A DNA stretch of 64,000 nt from Amycolatopsis balhimycina FH 1894 (GTDB taxonomy: Bacteria > Actinomycetota > Actinomycetes > Mycobacteriales > Pseudonocardiaceae): NCBI RefSeq assembly GCF_000384295.1, contig NZ_KB913037.1, positions 9,995,508 through 10,059,507 of the forward strand. The letters run 5' to 3'. The notes under the pieces are model-generated. The model did not search any database and had not been told where the DNA came from. It worked only from the letters and a program-made list of their open reading frames with translations. Both the position numbers and the translations under genes were made by a program. This document shows positions 20,301-25,927 of the stretch, piece by piece; position 1 is the stretch's first letter; each line of letters starts with the position of its first letter.

Positions 20301-22091
20301 CAGGTGATCCAGCCGGCGGCGCACTTCGTGAACACGTACGTGGTCCAGCCGATCGTGCACGTGGCGGTGGCGAGTTACCACGTGGTCCGCGACGTCTACC
20401 ACGCGGCGGCGCGAGTGGTCCGCAACACCTATCACGCCGTGGTCAGGGTGGCGAAGAAGGTCTATCACGCGGCCGTGCATGTGGTGAAAACCGCGTATCA
20501 CGCGGTGGCGAAAGTCGTGAAGACGGCGGCTCATGCGGTGGCGCACGCGGCGAAGGCGGTGGCCCACGCGGCCGTGTCGGCGGCAAAGACAGTGGGCCAC
20601 GCGGTGGCGACGGCGGCGGTAGCGGTCGGTCACGCGGCGGCGTCGGCGGCGTCGCACGTGGCGACGTTCGTGAAGGACCACGCGTCGACGATCGCGGGTA
20701 TCGCGGCGGGTGTGGTGGTCGGTGCGGCGTGTACGGCGGCGACGTTGGGTATCGGCGCGGTGGGCTGCGCGGCGATCGGTGGCGCGGTCGGTGGTGCGGT
20801 TTCGTACGGGATGGATTGTTCGAAGGCGCACAACTGCTCGGCGGTTGGCGCGGTCGAGGCTGTCGGTCTGGGTGCGCTTGGTGGTGCTTTGGGTGCCGGT
20901 TTGGCTGGTCCGCTGGGCGGCAAGCTGGTGTCGGATGCGTTGAACGGCGTTCTGCCGGAGGTGGCGACCCAGGGTCTGGTGGGTGCGGGCTCGGGGGCGA
21001 TCAGCGGCGGTGTGACGGCGCTGGCCGGGTATGGGATGAACTGCGGCCGGAGCTGTTCGGTGAGTGGTGCGCTGTCGGCGGCGGGTTCCGGGGCGCTGGC
21101 CGGTGGTGTCGGTGGTGCGGCGTTCGGGGCGTTGGGTGGTTTGCGGGCGCGGGGCCGGAGTTCGGCGGAGGAGGAAGCTCCTTCTTCGAAGTGTGAGACA
21201 GCCGAGGCGCACAGTTTCCTCGCAGGCACGAAGGTGCTGCTGGCGGACGGCACTTCGAAGCCGATTTCGTCAGTGAAGGTCGGCGACCGGGTCGCGAACT
21301 CGCAGCCGGGTAAGGCCGGTGTGGAAGCGCATTCGGTCGATCGGGTGATCGTGACCCAGACGGACCACGACTTCGTGGACTTGAAGGTGAAGCCGAGCCG
21401 GGGCCGAAGCGCGGTGGGTCGTGTGGTGGCGGGCCTGGCTGTTGCCGCGGCGGTCGTTACGGGCGGCGCGGCGACGGCTTCGGCTGCGCCGGCGACGTTG
21501 ACGACGACGTATCACCACCCGTTCTATGACGTGACACGCGGTGCGTTCGTGGAAGCGGTGAACCTGCAGGCGGGCGACCATCTGCAGACCGCGGACGGCG
21601 GCGAGGCGACAGTCGAGGAGGTCACCCCGTATCACTCGACGGAGGCCACCTACGACCTGACGATCGACCAGTTGCACACGTATTATGTGTTCGCGGGCGA
21701 CATGCCGGTACTGGTCCACAACTGCGGCGGGCCGGTCATCGAGCTCAAATACAAGTCGAGCTGGAATGCGGAGCAACGCGCAGTGGCCGACCAAAAAGTC
21801 GCGGCATTGAATGCTGCGGACAGGCTGGTCGTGACGAATGCTGCTGAAGCTCGCGGCACGACCAGCGCTGCCGACGTTTGGAGAGCGGCGGGCCGGGAAA
21901 TTCCCGCAGGATCTGACATCGACCATGTCGTCGACTTGCAACTCGGCGGCGCAGACGATATTTCGAATATGAGCCCGCTGGACCTATCGGTAAACCGAAG
22001 TCTTGGTCCGCAAATTGACCGCCAGATCAAGAAATTGGGGTTGAAGCTTGGAGATACCGTATGCAGTGTTATAATCCGTGATCGTTGTTAG
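11301..22091 (+). CDS. Giant secreted RHS/YD-repeat polymorphic toxin with Hint and HNH-like nuclease
   Basis: A 3,596-residue protein. Order: signal peptide (about 1-30), N-terminal domain common to actinobacterial RHS proteins, DNRLRE-type domain (about 352-530), Fn3-like domain (to 632), YD-repeat shell interrupted by three LamG jelly-rolls (about 882-1103, 1172-1389, 1907-2103), and an RHS core end at about 2934 (RWYNPAVGQFMNRDT). Then come 11-residue helical repeats (3026-3124), a Gly/Ala-rich segment, a Hint autoprotease (HSFLAGTKV at 3304 to VLVHNCGG near 3476), and a roughly 118-residue toxin with DIDHVVDLQLGG, typical of HNH-like nucleases. The GTG start has GAGGGGG upstream. The shell probably encloses the toxin until Hint releases it; the immunity candidate follows at once. 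Confidence 0.92.
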   Translation: MRRRAARFCAASILLGLGLSLGSGQADAAQLAPGHLPVAELGSWLGSLFSGSPHWGATPRQAAGTADGKGHDASAASTRATGGAGKTPGTGRGELPADNGHRTKVNPGPSGVASRGFDPATSRRDAAKSTATMNYFTNADGSVTRDYTRGPVNFADGPWGWRPIDTTVRGGQDGRWHETANSLSVDFAADAADPALAKLAVDNGHTISYGLQDAHAVKPRVDGHAATYPGALPGTDVTLEPTTTGLKESLVLHSAAAANSWVFPLALDGLTPRLEADGSVSLLDGAGAIRQRIPRGYAFDAKVDPVSGVPATTYAVGYELTTAAGKPALKITLDPKWLADPARVFPVTVDPTFTDTPSSTYAEIGAPGDHSMEKTVKIGSYNSGPDSANTFLQFPKDLDGSQVTVSSATLKLFDTWASTCTAARLDVAPVTQAWTPAGVSAYPGPSFGASIGNVTPSVPNACANRAADRTVGDWVNVPLSTATFTNWANGSASDYGLAVYAATNDSLHWKQFDSWLMNAGYQPVLSLTTSGNVPPVIDSAFPGAGGTTTSLVPFLFATAHDIDAGPSALKYRYQVADSAGTTIADSGLVNEGTWRVPAGKLKYNQTYYWAVQAYDGSSYSADPPWNPLTVSVDQPLVTSSLSQNTGVHGVEPSIGNYTTSATDAEVRTVGPALSVVRNYNSRDPRSTGAFGAGWSSVFDARAAEQYDFDGSGTVVSVLVTYPDGSEVGYGKNADGTFSPPAGRFATFKAVTGGYSLTDKNDTVYTFTQALGSGVYQLSSIADASGRTVNLTVSGGRPAALTSAVSGRALHLAWTTPAGATSPHVASVSTDDVTAGAPLTWTYSYAGDQLTAVCPPGTTTACTKYGYTSGSPYRTSILDLGPHSFWPLAETTGTTAASAVLANEGTDAATYHNVTLGQGGPLAGSAATAAGFNGTSSYLQLPRADASAPNTMSVSMWFKTAATNGVLFSYSTMPLSEATSPASQYTPALYVGNDGKLVGEYWTGGTDKTITTANPVNDNAWHHVVFTHSSTSQGMYLDGQFVGQSVGAIVPMGPQNRFIGAGFLGNAWPDQSHGGQPGTATFFNGQIADVGIWDRSVPGVQEMPLYQAGKQQASLLTSITRPSGAVHTTVSYDPVSQAVTQIGDENGGTWKYAPLAVSGSSQVYRGAVLGSQPELYQRLADAPGTASPAGEVNYRPSAYTNATLGVTGPFTDSTAAKFPGTVGGVTLPDHLVNASTTASVELWFSTTSTAAGTLFSTGNSALGAANPSGGAMPVLYVGTDGKLHGHFWDNSVAGMASPGKVNDGKWHHVVLSGANTSQVLYLDGLQIGTLSAQIFNSDPLNFAGAGVYNSNGWPAAPSGNTWNYFSGSIGEVAYYRSALTAAQATQHFLAAGNSQGLAPLTTSTITDPAGKTSVQQYEPGAGNHKVSETDTNGKRTTYGYDTSGFLHTTTDPNGNVVTVGHDVRGNVVSQTTCQDQAAERCSTSYSTYFPDDTTAQLTTADARNDLMLTSRDPRSSSATDPAYLTTFGYDTAGNRTTVTTPPVPGFPNGRTTTITYSDGTSAFPAADSGNVPAGLPVKTTSPGGAVNRIAYLHNGDVASTTNADGLVTRLTYDALGRVLTKTAVSDSFPAGLVTSYTYDSNDQVVSQTDPAVTDRVTGAVHTAVATSVYNADGSITSQTVSDSTGGDAARTTSSTYNDKDQVASTTDANGNVTTYAYDVYGNKKSETDANGTETDFTYDGEGRLLTQGFWSTGNPADPKPATFVTQKSNAYDPAGRLASETDSMGNVTAYTYTDNGLTATVTKKDPAGTQSFVAESNTYDAAGNLVGKVTGNGANTSTSTVDAAGRVSQAVDDPAGAARTTSVSYTPDDKVATSTQTDPSGRSRTVSTSYDPMGVLTSRSVAADGTGHPVGWWKLNQTSGTTVTDSSGTGNTAAASAVTWSGGAATLDGTSSQIATNGPVLNTAASYTVSAWVKPATLGSAFQTYVVQKGAVMSGLYLEYDGSSHKWSFSRFGTDASNATAYRAESSADAQAGVWTHLAGVYDSGTGTMTLYVNGAAAGSTTDPSPMASGGPLVIGHGWYLGANGNYATGQVGSVQAYSRALTAADVTTVYNGGRNGGTVASSTVETTTWAVDQRGLPTSMTDANGNTTSYAYDEAGKPVVTTAPTVNTETNGGPATAVHPVTTTGYNTFGEPVEALDPDGNQVTTVYDAEGQPVSVTNPNYTPPGGGSPVTATTVRTYDKLGQVVAEKDPLGHVTTLAYDQLGDLAQVTKPSGAKAVSTFDTNGDRLSVVDANGARTEATYDFLSRPLTSTAFERYPSTLTATTTNSYAASASNPGGAHLASTTTPAGAVTSYGYNALGETTSVTDPAGNTTRYGYSYLGERTSVTAADSTSTVTAYDQSSRPVQMTRKDATGAALQQTSATYDAGGRLTSSVDGRGTARTFTYDAGNRLASEIQPVSATASITTSFGYDAAGNRTRFTDGRGNPTITRFNSWNLPEALVEPATAAYTADADRTFTSVYDAAGRPVTQTQPGGVTVSAGYDDDGNLVSQSGSGADAATATRTFGYDPGGRMTSAATAEAGVTGHSDHQAASSETFTYNDRGGLLTASGSAGSSSFAYNTEGLMTSRTDAAGTTSYGYDNADRLSAITDAATGGTQTLSYNTLNQVSGVKYGTGNARTFSYDGLHRLTGDALKTAGGAAIASVTYGYDANSNLTSKTTAGFAGTAANTYTYDLADRLASWNNGVSTVAYGYDASGNRTQVGSSTYTYDARNELTSDGSNTYSYSARGTLRQRASSTGTLVSSSDAFGQMAVQGTQNFGYDALGRNLTDTTIASGATTTFSFSGMGNTIASDGSSTYSRDPGGGLVGIASGGSGAFAFVDQHTDVVGTFTATGAALAGSTAYDPFGNVLASANGKGRLGYQSGWTDQSTGNVNMAARWYNPAVGQFMNRDTVSNSPVPNPMEANKFAYVDDNPMTGTDPSGHGLFDWIGDTFVKPAASFVYHQVIQPAAHFVNTYVVQPIVHVAVASYHVVRDVYHAAARVVRNTYHAVVRVAKKVYHAAVHVVKTAYHAVAKVVKTAAHAVAHAAKAVAHAAVSAAKTVGHAVATAAVAVGHAAASAASHVATFVKDHASTIAGIAAGVVVGAACTAATLGIGAVGCAAIGGAVGGAVSYGMDCSKAHNCSAVGAVEAVGLGALGGALGAGLAGPLGGKLVSDALNGVLPEVATQGLVGAGSGAISGGVTALAGYGMNCGRSCSVSGALSAAGSGALAGGVGGAAFGALGGLRARGRSSAEEEAPSSKCETAEAHSFLAGTKVLLADGTSKPISSVKVGDRVANSQPGKAGVEAHSVDRVIVTQTDHDFVDLKVKPSRGRSAVGRVVAGLAVAAAVVTGGAATASAAPATLTTTYHHPFYDVTRGAFVEAVNLQAGDHLQTADGGEATVEEVTPYHSTEATYDLTIDQLHTYYVFAGDMPVLVHNCGGPVIELKYKSSWNAEQRAVADQKVAALNAADRLVVTNAAEARGTTSAADVWRAAGREIPAGSDIDHVVDLQLGGADDISNMSPLDLSVNRSLGPQIDRQIKKLGLKLGDTVCSVIIRDRC
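20376..20672 (+). repeat. 33-bp hendecad-coding repeat tract in the RHS gene
   Basis: Nine consecutive 11-residue units such as YHAVVRVAKKV, VHVVKTAYHAV and VSAAKTVGHAV, encoded by diverged 33-base repeats. The pattern is an amphipathic helix with period 11. The last unit (ASAASHVATFV) is the sequence that recurs as scars further downstream. Confidence 0.8.
20658..21173 (+). repeat. 516-bp exact direct repeat, copy 1
   Basis: Appears identical by eye, including silent positions, to 22693-23208, with an offset of 2,035 bases. It encodes the Gly/Ala-rich segment between the helical repeats and the Hint domain. Identity stops sharply after GCGGAGGAG. Confidence 0.9.
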
Positions 22092-22114
22092 TGGCCATAT
22101 GTGGAGGTGGTGGG

Positions 22115-22666
22115 GTGGAGAGTGTGCCCCAAGAGATTTCCAGGGTGGTGCGCACAAGCGCGGGCTTGTGCGCGGTTTGGCAGCCGGAAGCCTTCAAGTC
22201 TATGGAGGACGATTTCGAACTTTGGGAGGATTGGGCTACCGAAAATCATGAAATAGAGAAGTCGATCAGTCGGGGCATCTTCGTGCCGCTCAATGTTGGC
22301 GGCGATGGAGTGTTTCAGGTGACGGTCAGAGTCGGCTCGCCTGAACTCGACCTCACCGAATCCGAGCGCAGGTATCGCCTCGTCGAATCGGAACCTTATC
22401 TGTTCACCTCATTGGGTTCCTTTGCGGTGGGCGGGATTGAGGATATCTGTGACGTTGATCGTGTCGCGGAAAACAGGTTTCCGCTGGCCGAAGGTCGATA
22501 CTCGGTTGTGGTCAACCTGATCGATTGGAAGGCTGATCCGAATTCGATTGGCTCGGATGGTCGGCCGCTCCCGTCCGCATTGCCAGACTTCCTTGTGCTT
22601 GTCCGGCCGGAAGTGTCGTCAGCGGGCAATTTTCGGACAAAGGTGGAGACCTTTGTGAGGAATTAG
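22115..22666 (+). CDS. Candidate immunity protein for the RHS nuclease
   Basis: A 183-residue cytoplasmic protein of a type I do not recognise, 23 bases after the RHS stop. This is where polymorphic toxin loci carry the cognate immunity gene. GC content and codon use are lower than in surrounding genes, as is usual for such modules. The GTG start (VESVPQEISR) has GGAGG seven bases upstream. The N-terminal part (FKSMEDDFELWEDWATE) recurs in a decayed relic near 25.8 kb, so related immunity genes have occupied this locus more than once. Confidence 0.75.
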   Translation: MESVPQEISRVVRTSAGLCAVWQPEAFKSMEDDFELWEDWATENHEIEKSISRGIFVPLNVGGDGVFQVTVRVGSPELDLTESERRYRLVESEPYLFTSLGSFAVGGIEDICDVDRVAENRFPLAEGRYSVVVNLIDWKADPNSIGSDGRPLPSALPDFLVLVRPEVSSAGNFRTKVETFVRN

Positions 22667-22671
22667 TTTCT

Positions 22672-22692
22672 CCGGCGTCGGCGGCGTCTCAT
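22672..22692 (+). repeat. RHS anchor junction 2
   Basis: CCGGCGTCGGCGGCGTCTCA repeats the end of the helical tract (ASAASH) a few bases after the stop of the immunity gene and leads in frame into the second 516-bp copy. It marks where a displaced C-terminal cassette begins. Confidence 0.75.
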
Positions 22693-23208
22693 GTGGCGAC
22701 GTTCGTGAAGGACCACGCGTCGACGATCGCGGGTATCGCGGCGGGTGTGGTGGTCGGTGCGGCGTGTACGGCGGCGACGTTGGGTATCGGCGCGGTGGGC
22801 TGCGCGGCGATCGGTGGCGCGGTCGGTGGTGCGGTTTCGTACGGGATGGATTGTTCGAAGGCGCACAACTGCTCGGCGGTTGGCGCGGTCGAGGCTGTCG
22901 GTCTGGGTGCGCTTGGTGGTGCTTTGGGTGCCGGTTTGGCTGGTCCGCTGGGCGGCAAGCTGGTGTCGGATGCGTTGAACGGCGTTCTGCCGGAGGTGGC
23001 GACCCAGGGTCTGGTGGGTGCGGGCTCGGGGGCGATCAGCGGCGGTGTGACGGCGCTGGCCGGGTATGGGATGAACTGCGGCCGGAGCTGTTCGGTGAGT
23101 GGTGCGCTGTCGGCGGCGGGTTCCGGGGCGCTGGCCGGTGGTGTCGGTGGTGCGGCGTTCGGGGCGTTGGGTGGTTTGCGGGCGCGGGGCCGGAGTTCGG
23201 CGGAGGAG
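22693..23208 (+). repeat. 516-bp exact direct repeat, copy 2
   Basis: Second copy of 20658-21173. Perfect identity contrasts with the diverged Hint domains that follow, which suggests recent gene conversion or recombination. Confidence 0.9.
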
Positions 23209-24111
23209 CCGGCGTCCTGTCCGCTGCCGCACAGCTTCTTGGCGGGGACCAAGGTGCTGTTGGCGGATGGTTCGTCGAAGCCGATTTCCGCCGTTCGGGT
23301 GGGTGACTGGGTCGCGAACTCGCAGCCTGGCCGCGCCGGTTCGGAGGTTCACCCGGTGGATCGGGTGATCGTGACGCAGACGGATCACGACTTCGTGGAC
23401 GTGAAGGTGAAGCCGAGCCGGGTTCGCCAGGCGGTGGGTCGTGTGGCGGCGGGCCTGGCGTTGGCGGCCGGTGTCGTGGCCGGCGACGCGGTGCCGGCGT
23501 CGGCGTCGACCTTGACGACGACGTATCACCATCCGTTCTACGACGTGACACGTGGTGCGTTCGTCGAGGCGGTGAACCTGCAGGTGGGCGACCGCCTGCA
23601 GACCGCGGACGGCAGCGAGGCGTCGGTGGAGGAGGTGACTCCGTACCACTCGACGGAGGTCACGTACGACCTGACGATCGACGAGCTGCACACGTACTAT
23701 GTGTATGCCGGTGACGTCCCAGTCCTCGTCCACAACTGCGGCGGTGAGCTTCCAGGGCATCGGGCAGTGTGTGAATGTGCGAACGGTGCCAAGCCTGCGA
23801 TGATCCGAGGCCCCAAGCCGGCCGGCACCGGGCCACACAATCTCAAGATTGCCGAAGTCGCCGAGCAAGTGACGGACGGTGATGTGATCGCGGGTGGTGG
23901 TACGCTGCCGGAACAAGGGTTCTCGACGCCCGGTGGATTCAAAGGTTCGCGTCGTCCCGACATTCTCGTTGAGCGGGAGGACGGCACACAGTACGGGATC
24001 AACGTCGGGAAACAGTCAATGCGAACCGGTGCCCCCATCAGACGTGAAGCCGAAGCCATCTCGGATCTTGAAGGAATCGGCATGGAGATGCACTTCGTGT
24101 CTTACAACTAG
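22693..24111 (+). CDS. Displaced RHS C-terminal cassette: Hint plus restriction-endonuclease-like toxin
   Basis: A 472-codon frame lacking signal peptide and RHS shell. It starts (formally at GTG) inside the anchor sequence, repeats exactly the pre-Hint segment of the intact gene, then has a Hint domain (HSFLAGTKV to VLVHNCGG) clearly diverged from the intact copy. It ends with a different toxin of about 120 residues. That toxin contains RRPDILVEREDGTQYGINVG followed by KREAEAIxDLEG-like residues, resembling restriction-endonuclease-fold toxins (inferred). It may be silent and serve as a spare cassette for recombination into the upstream gene. Confidence 0.8.
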   Translation: MATFVKDHASTIAGIAAGVVVGAACTAATLGIGAVGCAAIGGAVGGAVSYGMDCSKAHNCSAVGAVEAVGLGALGGALGAGLAGPLGGKLVSDALNGVLPEVATQGLVGAGSGAISGGVTALAGYGMNCGRSCSVSGALSAAGSGALAGGVGGAAFGALGGLRARGRSSAEEPASCPLPHSFLAGTKVLLADGSSKPISAVRVGDWVANSQPGRAGSEVHPVDRVIVTQTDHDFVDVKVKPSRVRQAVGRVAAGLALAAGVVAGDAVPASASTLTTTYHHPFYDVTRGAFVEAVNLQVGDRLQTADGSEASVEEVTPYHSTEVTYDLTIDELHTYYVYAGDVPVLVHNCGGELPGHRAVCECANGAKPAMIRGPKPAGTGPHNLKIAEVAEQVTDGDVIAGGGTLPEQGFSTPGGFKGSRRPDILVEREDGTQYGINVGKQSMRTGAPIRREAEAISDLEGIGMEMHFVSYN

Positions 24112-24121
24112 CGAGAAGCCT

Positions 24122-24646
24122 GTGAAATTTACTTTCTATTTCCATGCCAGTCGTGAGGAAATCGCCGCGTTGGCCGGAGAGTGGTCGACCGAGTTGGGTG
24201 CGTCGTTGGTGGCGGAGAGGTTCTTCCCTGGTTACGAAGCCTGCCTGTTGGATGCGAATGAGGCGGGTCGGGTTATCCGCGAAGATGCTACGGTAAACCG
24301 AATTTCGCTGGTTCCAGACGAGGTTGAATTGAATGTCGCATCGGCTTTGAACTTTGCTAAAAAGAACCCCGGTTCGCTCTTTATTCTTCTTGGCAAGCAA
24401 GACGATTTGCGCCTCAAGGAAACCGTCGTATCAGGTATGTCGGACGACCCGGCTATTGTGCGCAAATGGAAAAGTATCCGCGACCGTGTCAGGCGTTCGA
24501 TGATCAAGATTTCGAGGGTTGAGAACACCGTCACGGGCGCCTCTGTTGAAGTAACGGGTCATTACTGTACCCATGAAGTCAAAAGGCTCGCCGACTCAGG
24601 TCTTTTGCTTGTGGGGGGAACCGAGTGGACTAGGTATACGCTCTGA
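24122..24646 (+). CDS. Candidate immunity protein for the second cassette
   Basis: A 174-residue protein 10 bases after the stop of the displaced toxin cassette. It starts at GTG (VKFTFYFHASREEI). I do not recognise a family. The low GC content and position match an immunity gene paired with the restriction-endonuclease-like toxin. No signal peptide or membrane segment is visible, fitting protection against a cytoplasmic toxin. Confidence 0.7.
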   Translation: MKFTFYFHASREEIAALAGEWSTELGASLVAERFFPGYEACLLDANEAGRVIREDATVNRISLVPDEVELNVASALNFAKKNPGSLFILLGKQDDLRLKETVVSGMSDDPAIVRKWKSIRDRVRRSMIKISRVENTVTGASVEVTGHYCTHEVKRLADSGLLLVGGTEWTRYTL

Positions 24647-24737
24647 TCTGCACGGTCTAGGGCATTGACAGGTTGGAAGCCTGGTAAGCCACGTCACCGG
24701 TCTATTGCAACGACAGTTTCGCGGTAGCGAGCGACGG

Positions 24738-24792
24738 CGATGGCGGTGGGCCATGCGGCGGCGTCGGCGGTGTCGGGTGTCGCATGTGGCTC
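24738..24792 (+). repeat. Decayed RHS anchor scar 3
   Basis: Fragment similar to the end of the RHS helical tract (AVGHAAASA then a shifted copy of the CATGTGGC end), out of frame and preceded by a second partial GCGGTAGCG match. It lies just upstream of an orphan immunity-like gene. Confidence 0.65.
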
Positions 24793-24834
24793 GCCGATGC
24801 AGTAGTTCTTGACTCCGCAATGTATGGGGGAATC

Positions 24835-25182
24835 GTGAGCGATGAAGGTGTCGATGAGGTGCAACTGGCCGAGATTGAGGAGATTGCGTTATCGGCCACG
24901 CCGGGCCCGTGGTACGTACGCTACTTCGATGACCAGGTGGCCATGAATCTGATCGCGGTAGGTACGAGAGCGGGAGACGCGGTTCAGAGGTTTCCGGAGT
25001 TTGACTCCTCCGGAGTTGTTGCCGCTACACTTGTTCAGCATCCAAGATATGTGGATATTTCAGACGGAAAATGGGAAGAAAACGCCCGGTTTATCGCCGA
25101 GTCTCGTCACGTGGTGCCTATGTTGGTGGCTGAGGTGAGGAGGTTGCGAGCACGCTTGGGTCAGCTTGGTGAAACGGAGTAG
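24835..25182 (+). CDS. Orphan immunity-like protein C
   Basis: A 115-residue protein starting at GTG (VSDEGVDEVQLAEI) with GGGGGA upstream. The pattern ATPGPWYVRYFDD near residue 25 and ENARFIAESRHVVPMLVAEV near the C-terminus is found in small proteins of phages and actinobacterial polymorphic-toxin loci. The function is unknown. It follows a decayed RHS anchor without a toxin, so it is probably an orphan immunity gene left after its toxin was replaced. Confidence 0.6.
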   Translation: MSDEGVDEVQLAEIEEIALSATPGPWYVRYFDDQVAMNLIAVGTRAGDAVQRFPEFDSSGVVAATLVQHPRYVDISDGKWEENARFIAESRHVVPMLVAEVRRLRARLGQLGETE

Positions 25183-25212
25183 TCGCTAGGTCGCACGACT
25201 GTTGTGACGCGC

Positions 25213-25253
25213 TACGGCGTCGGCTGCGTCGCATGTGGCGACGTTCGCGAAGG
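25213..25253 (+). repeat. Decayed RHS anchor scar 4
   Basis: GGCGTCGGCTGCGTCGCATG and the following GTGGCGACGTTCGCGAAGG match the anchor of the intact gene (ASAASHVATFxK), but the frame ends in TGA at once. Confidence 0.7.
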
Positions 25254-25257
25254 CTTG

Positions 25258-25332
25258 AATGAGATGATCTTCGACAGTTTGCTGAAGATTCCTGCCGAGA
25301 ACGTCATCTATCACGGAAGGAATCCCTTCTGA
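25258..25332 (+). pseudogene. C-terminal remnant of a fourth RHS toxin
   Basis: A 24-codon open tail (NEMIFDSLLKIPAENVIY, then HGRNPF) directly after scar 4 but in a different frame. Its stop overlaps the start of the next gene (TGATG). This overlap is typical of a toxin/immunity pair, so the piece is most likely the last residues of a lost toxin. Confidence 0.55.
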
Positions 25333-25736
25333 TGTCAGTGCTCACCGAGTTTGGATCGGCAAATGAGCTGGAGGCACTGCTCCGTGCTGCGATGGTGGTG
25401 AAGTTCGAACAGTCAGGCGAGTCGGAGTTGCTGACGGGAAGTCCGGTCTTCGCCTCGGCGGTGGGGACTGTGCGGGAAAGTCTCATCGAGGAGTTGCGCA
25501 CCATTGGATCAGCGGGTAACGCTCAGCGGCAGGCTGATTGGTACCGGCTATCCCAGCATCGTCATCTGTGGGCTGTCGTGGCAAGTCGCGCGGCTTCTCA
25601 TCCGCGTTGGCGCGAACTCGACGAGGTCGGCCGTATTTCCTGGATCGAGACACTTGCTGCGCCTCTGACTGTTGATCGTCAAACCTTCTCGTCAATTCAG
25701 TCGATGGCCGAAGGTCCGACCACGTCGGATCATTGA
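25332..25736 (+). CDS. Orphan immunity-like protein D
   Basis: A 134-residue mostly helical protein (MSVLTEFGSANELEALLRAA), family not recognised. Its ATG overlaps the stop of a toxin-tail remnant (TGATG), and an RHS anchor scar lies about 80 bases upstream. I infer an immunity gene retained after loss of its toxin. It ends about 60 bases before the relic of another immunity gene. Confidence 0.62.
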   Translation: MSVLTEFGSANELEALLRAAMVVKFEQSGESELLTGSPVFASAVGTVRESLIEELRTIGSAGNAQRQADWYRLSQHRHLWAVVASRAASHPRWRELDEVGRISWIETLAAPLTVDRQTFSSIQSMAEGPTTSDH

Positions 25737-25782
25737 CGGATGTCGATGCCCAGCCTGGCAAAGTGCCGCCGGGCTGATGGCG

Positions 25783-25885
25783 TGTGCTTGCGGGCACGCG
25801 CAGGCGGAAGCTTTCCGGTCCATGGAAGATGATTTCGAACTTTGGGCGGGCCGGGCAACCGAAGATAGCCGTGGAGACCTTCGAG
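25783..25885 (+). pseudogene. Relic of a second copy of the first immunity gene
   Basis: The translation EAFRSMEDDFELWAGRATED matches EAFKSMEDDFELWEDWATEN of the immunity protein at 22115-22666. About 10 bases later GTGGAGACCTT matches its 3' end, so the middle of the gene has been deleted. It lacks start and stop in frame. Confidence 0.7.
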
Positions 25886-25927
25886 CGGCCCTAGTCTGCG
25901 ACCGCGACTCCGGAATGTCCAGCGCGG

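Noticed and set aside
11208..21212. Minus-strand open frame of 3,334 codons opposite the RHS gene
   Set aside because: It is the shadow of a high-GC repeat gene: its translation is Arg/Val/Gly-rich without domains, while the plus strand has a signal peptide and clear RHS, LamG and Hint domains.
22085..22114. Upstream TTG start for the first immunity gene
   Set aside because: The GTG at 22115 has GGAGG at a good distance, whereas the TTG lies inside the RHS stop region without a ribosome site.
22663..23916. Minus-strand frame opposite the displaced RHS cassette
   Set aside because: It repeats the translation of the shadow frame of the first copy because the DNA is duplicated; no independent evidence for a gene.
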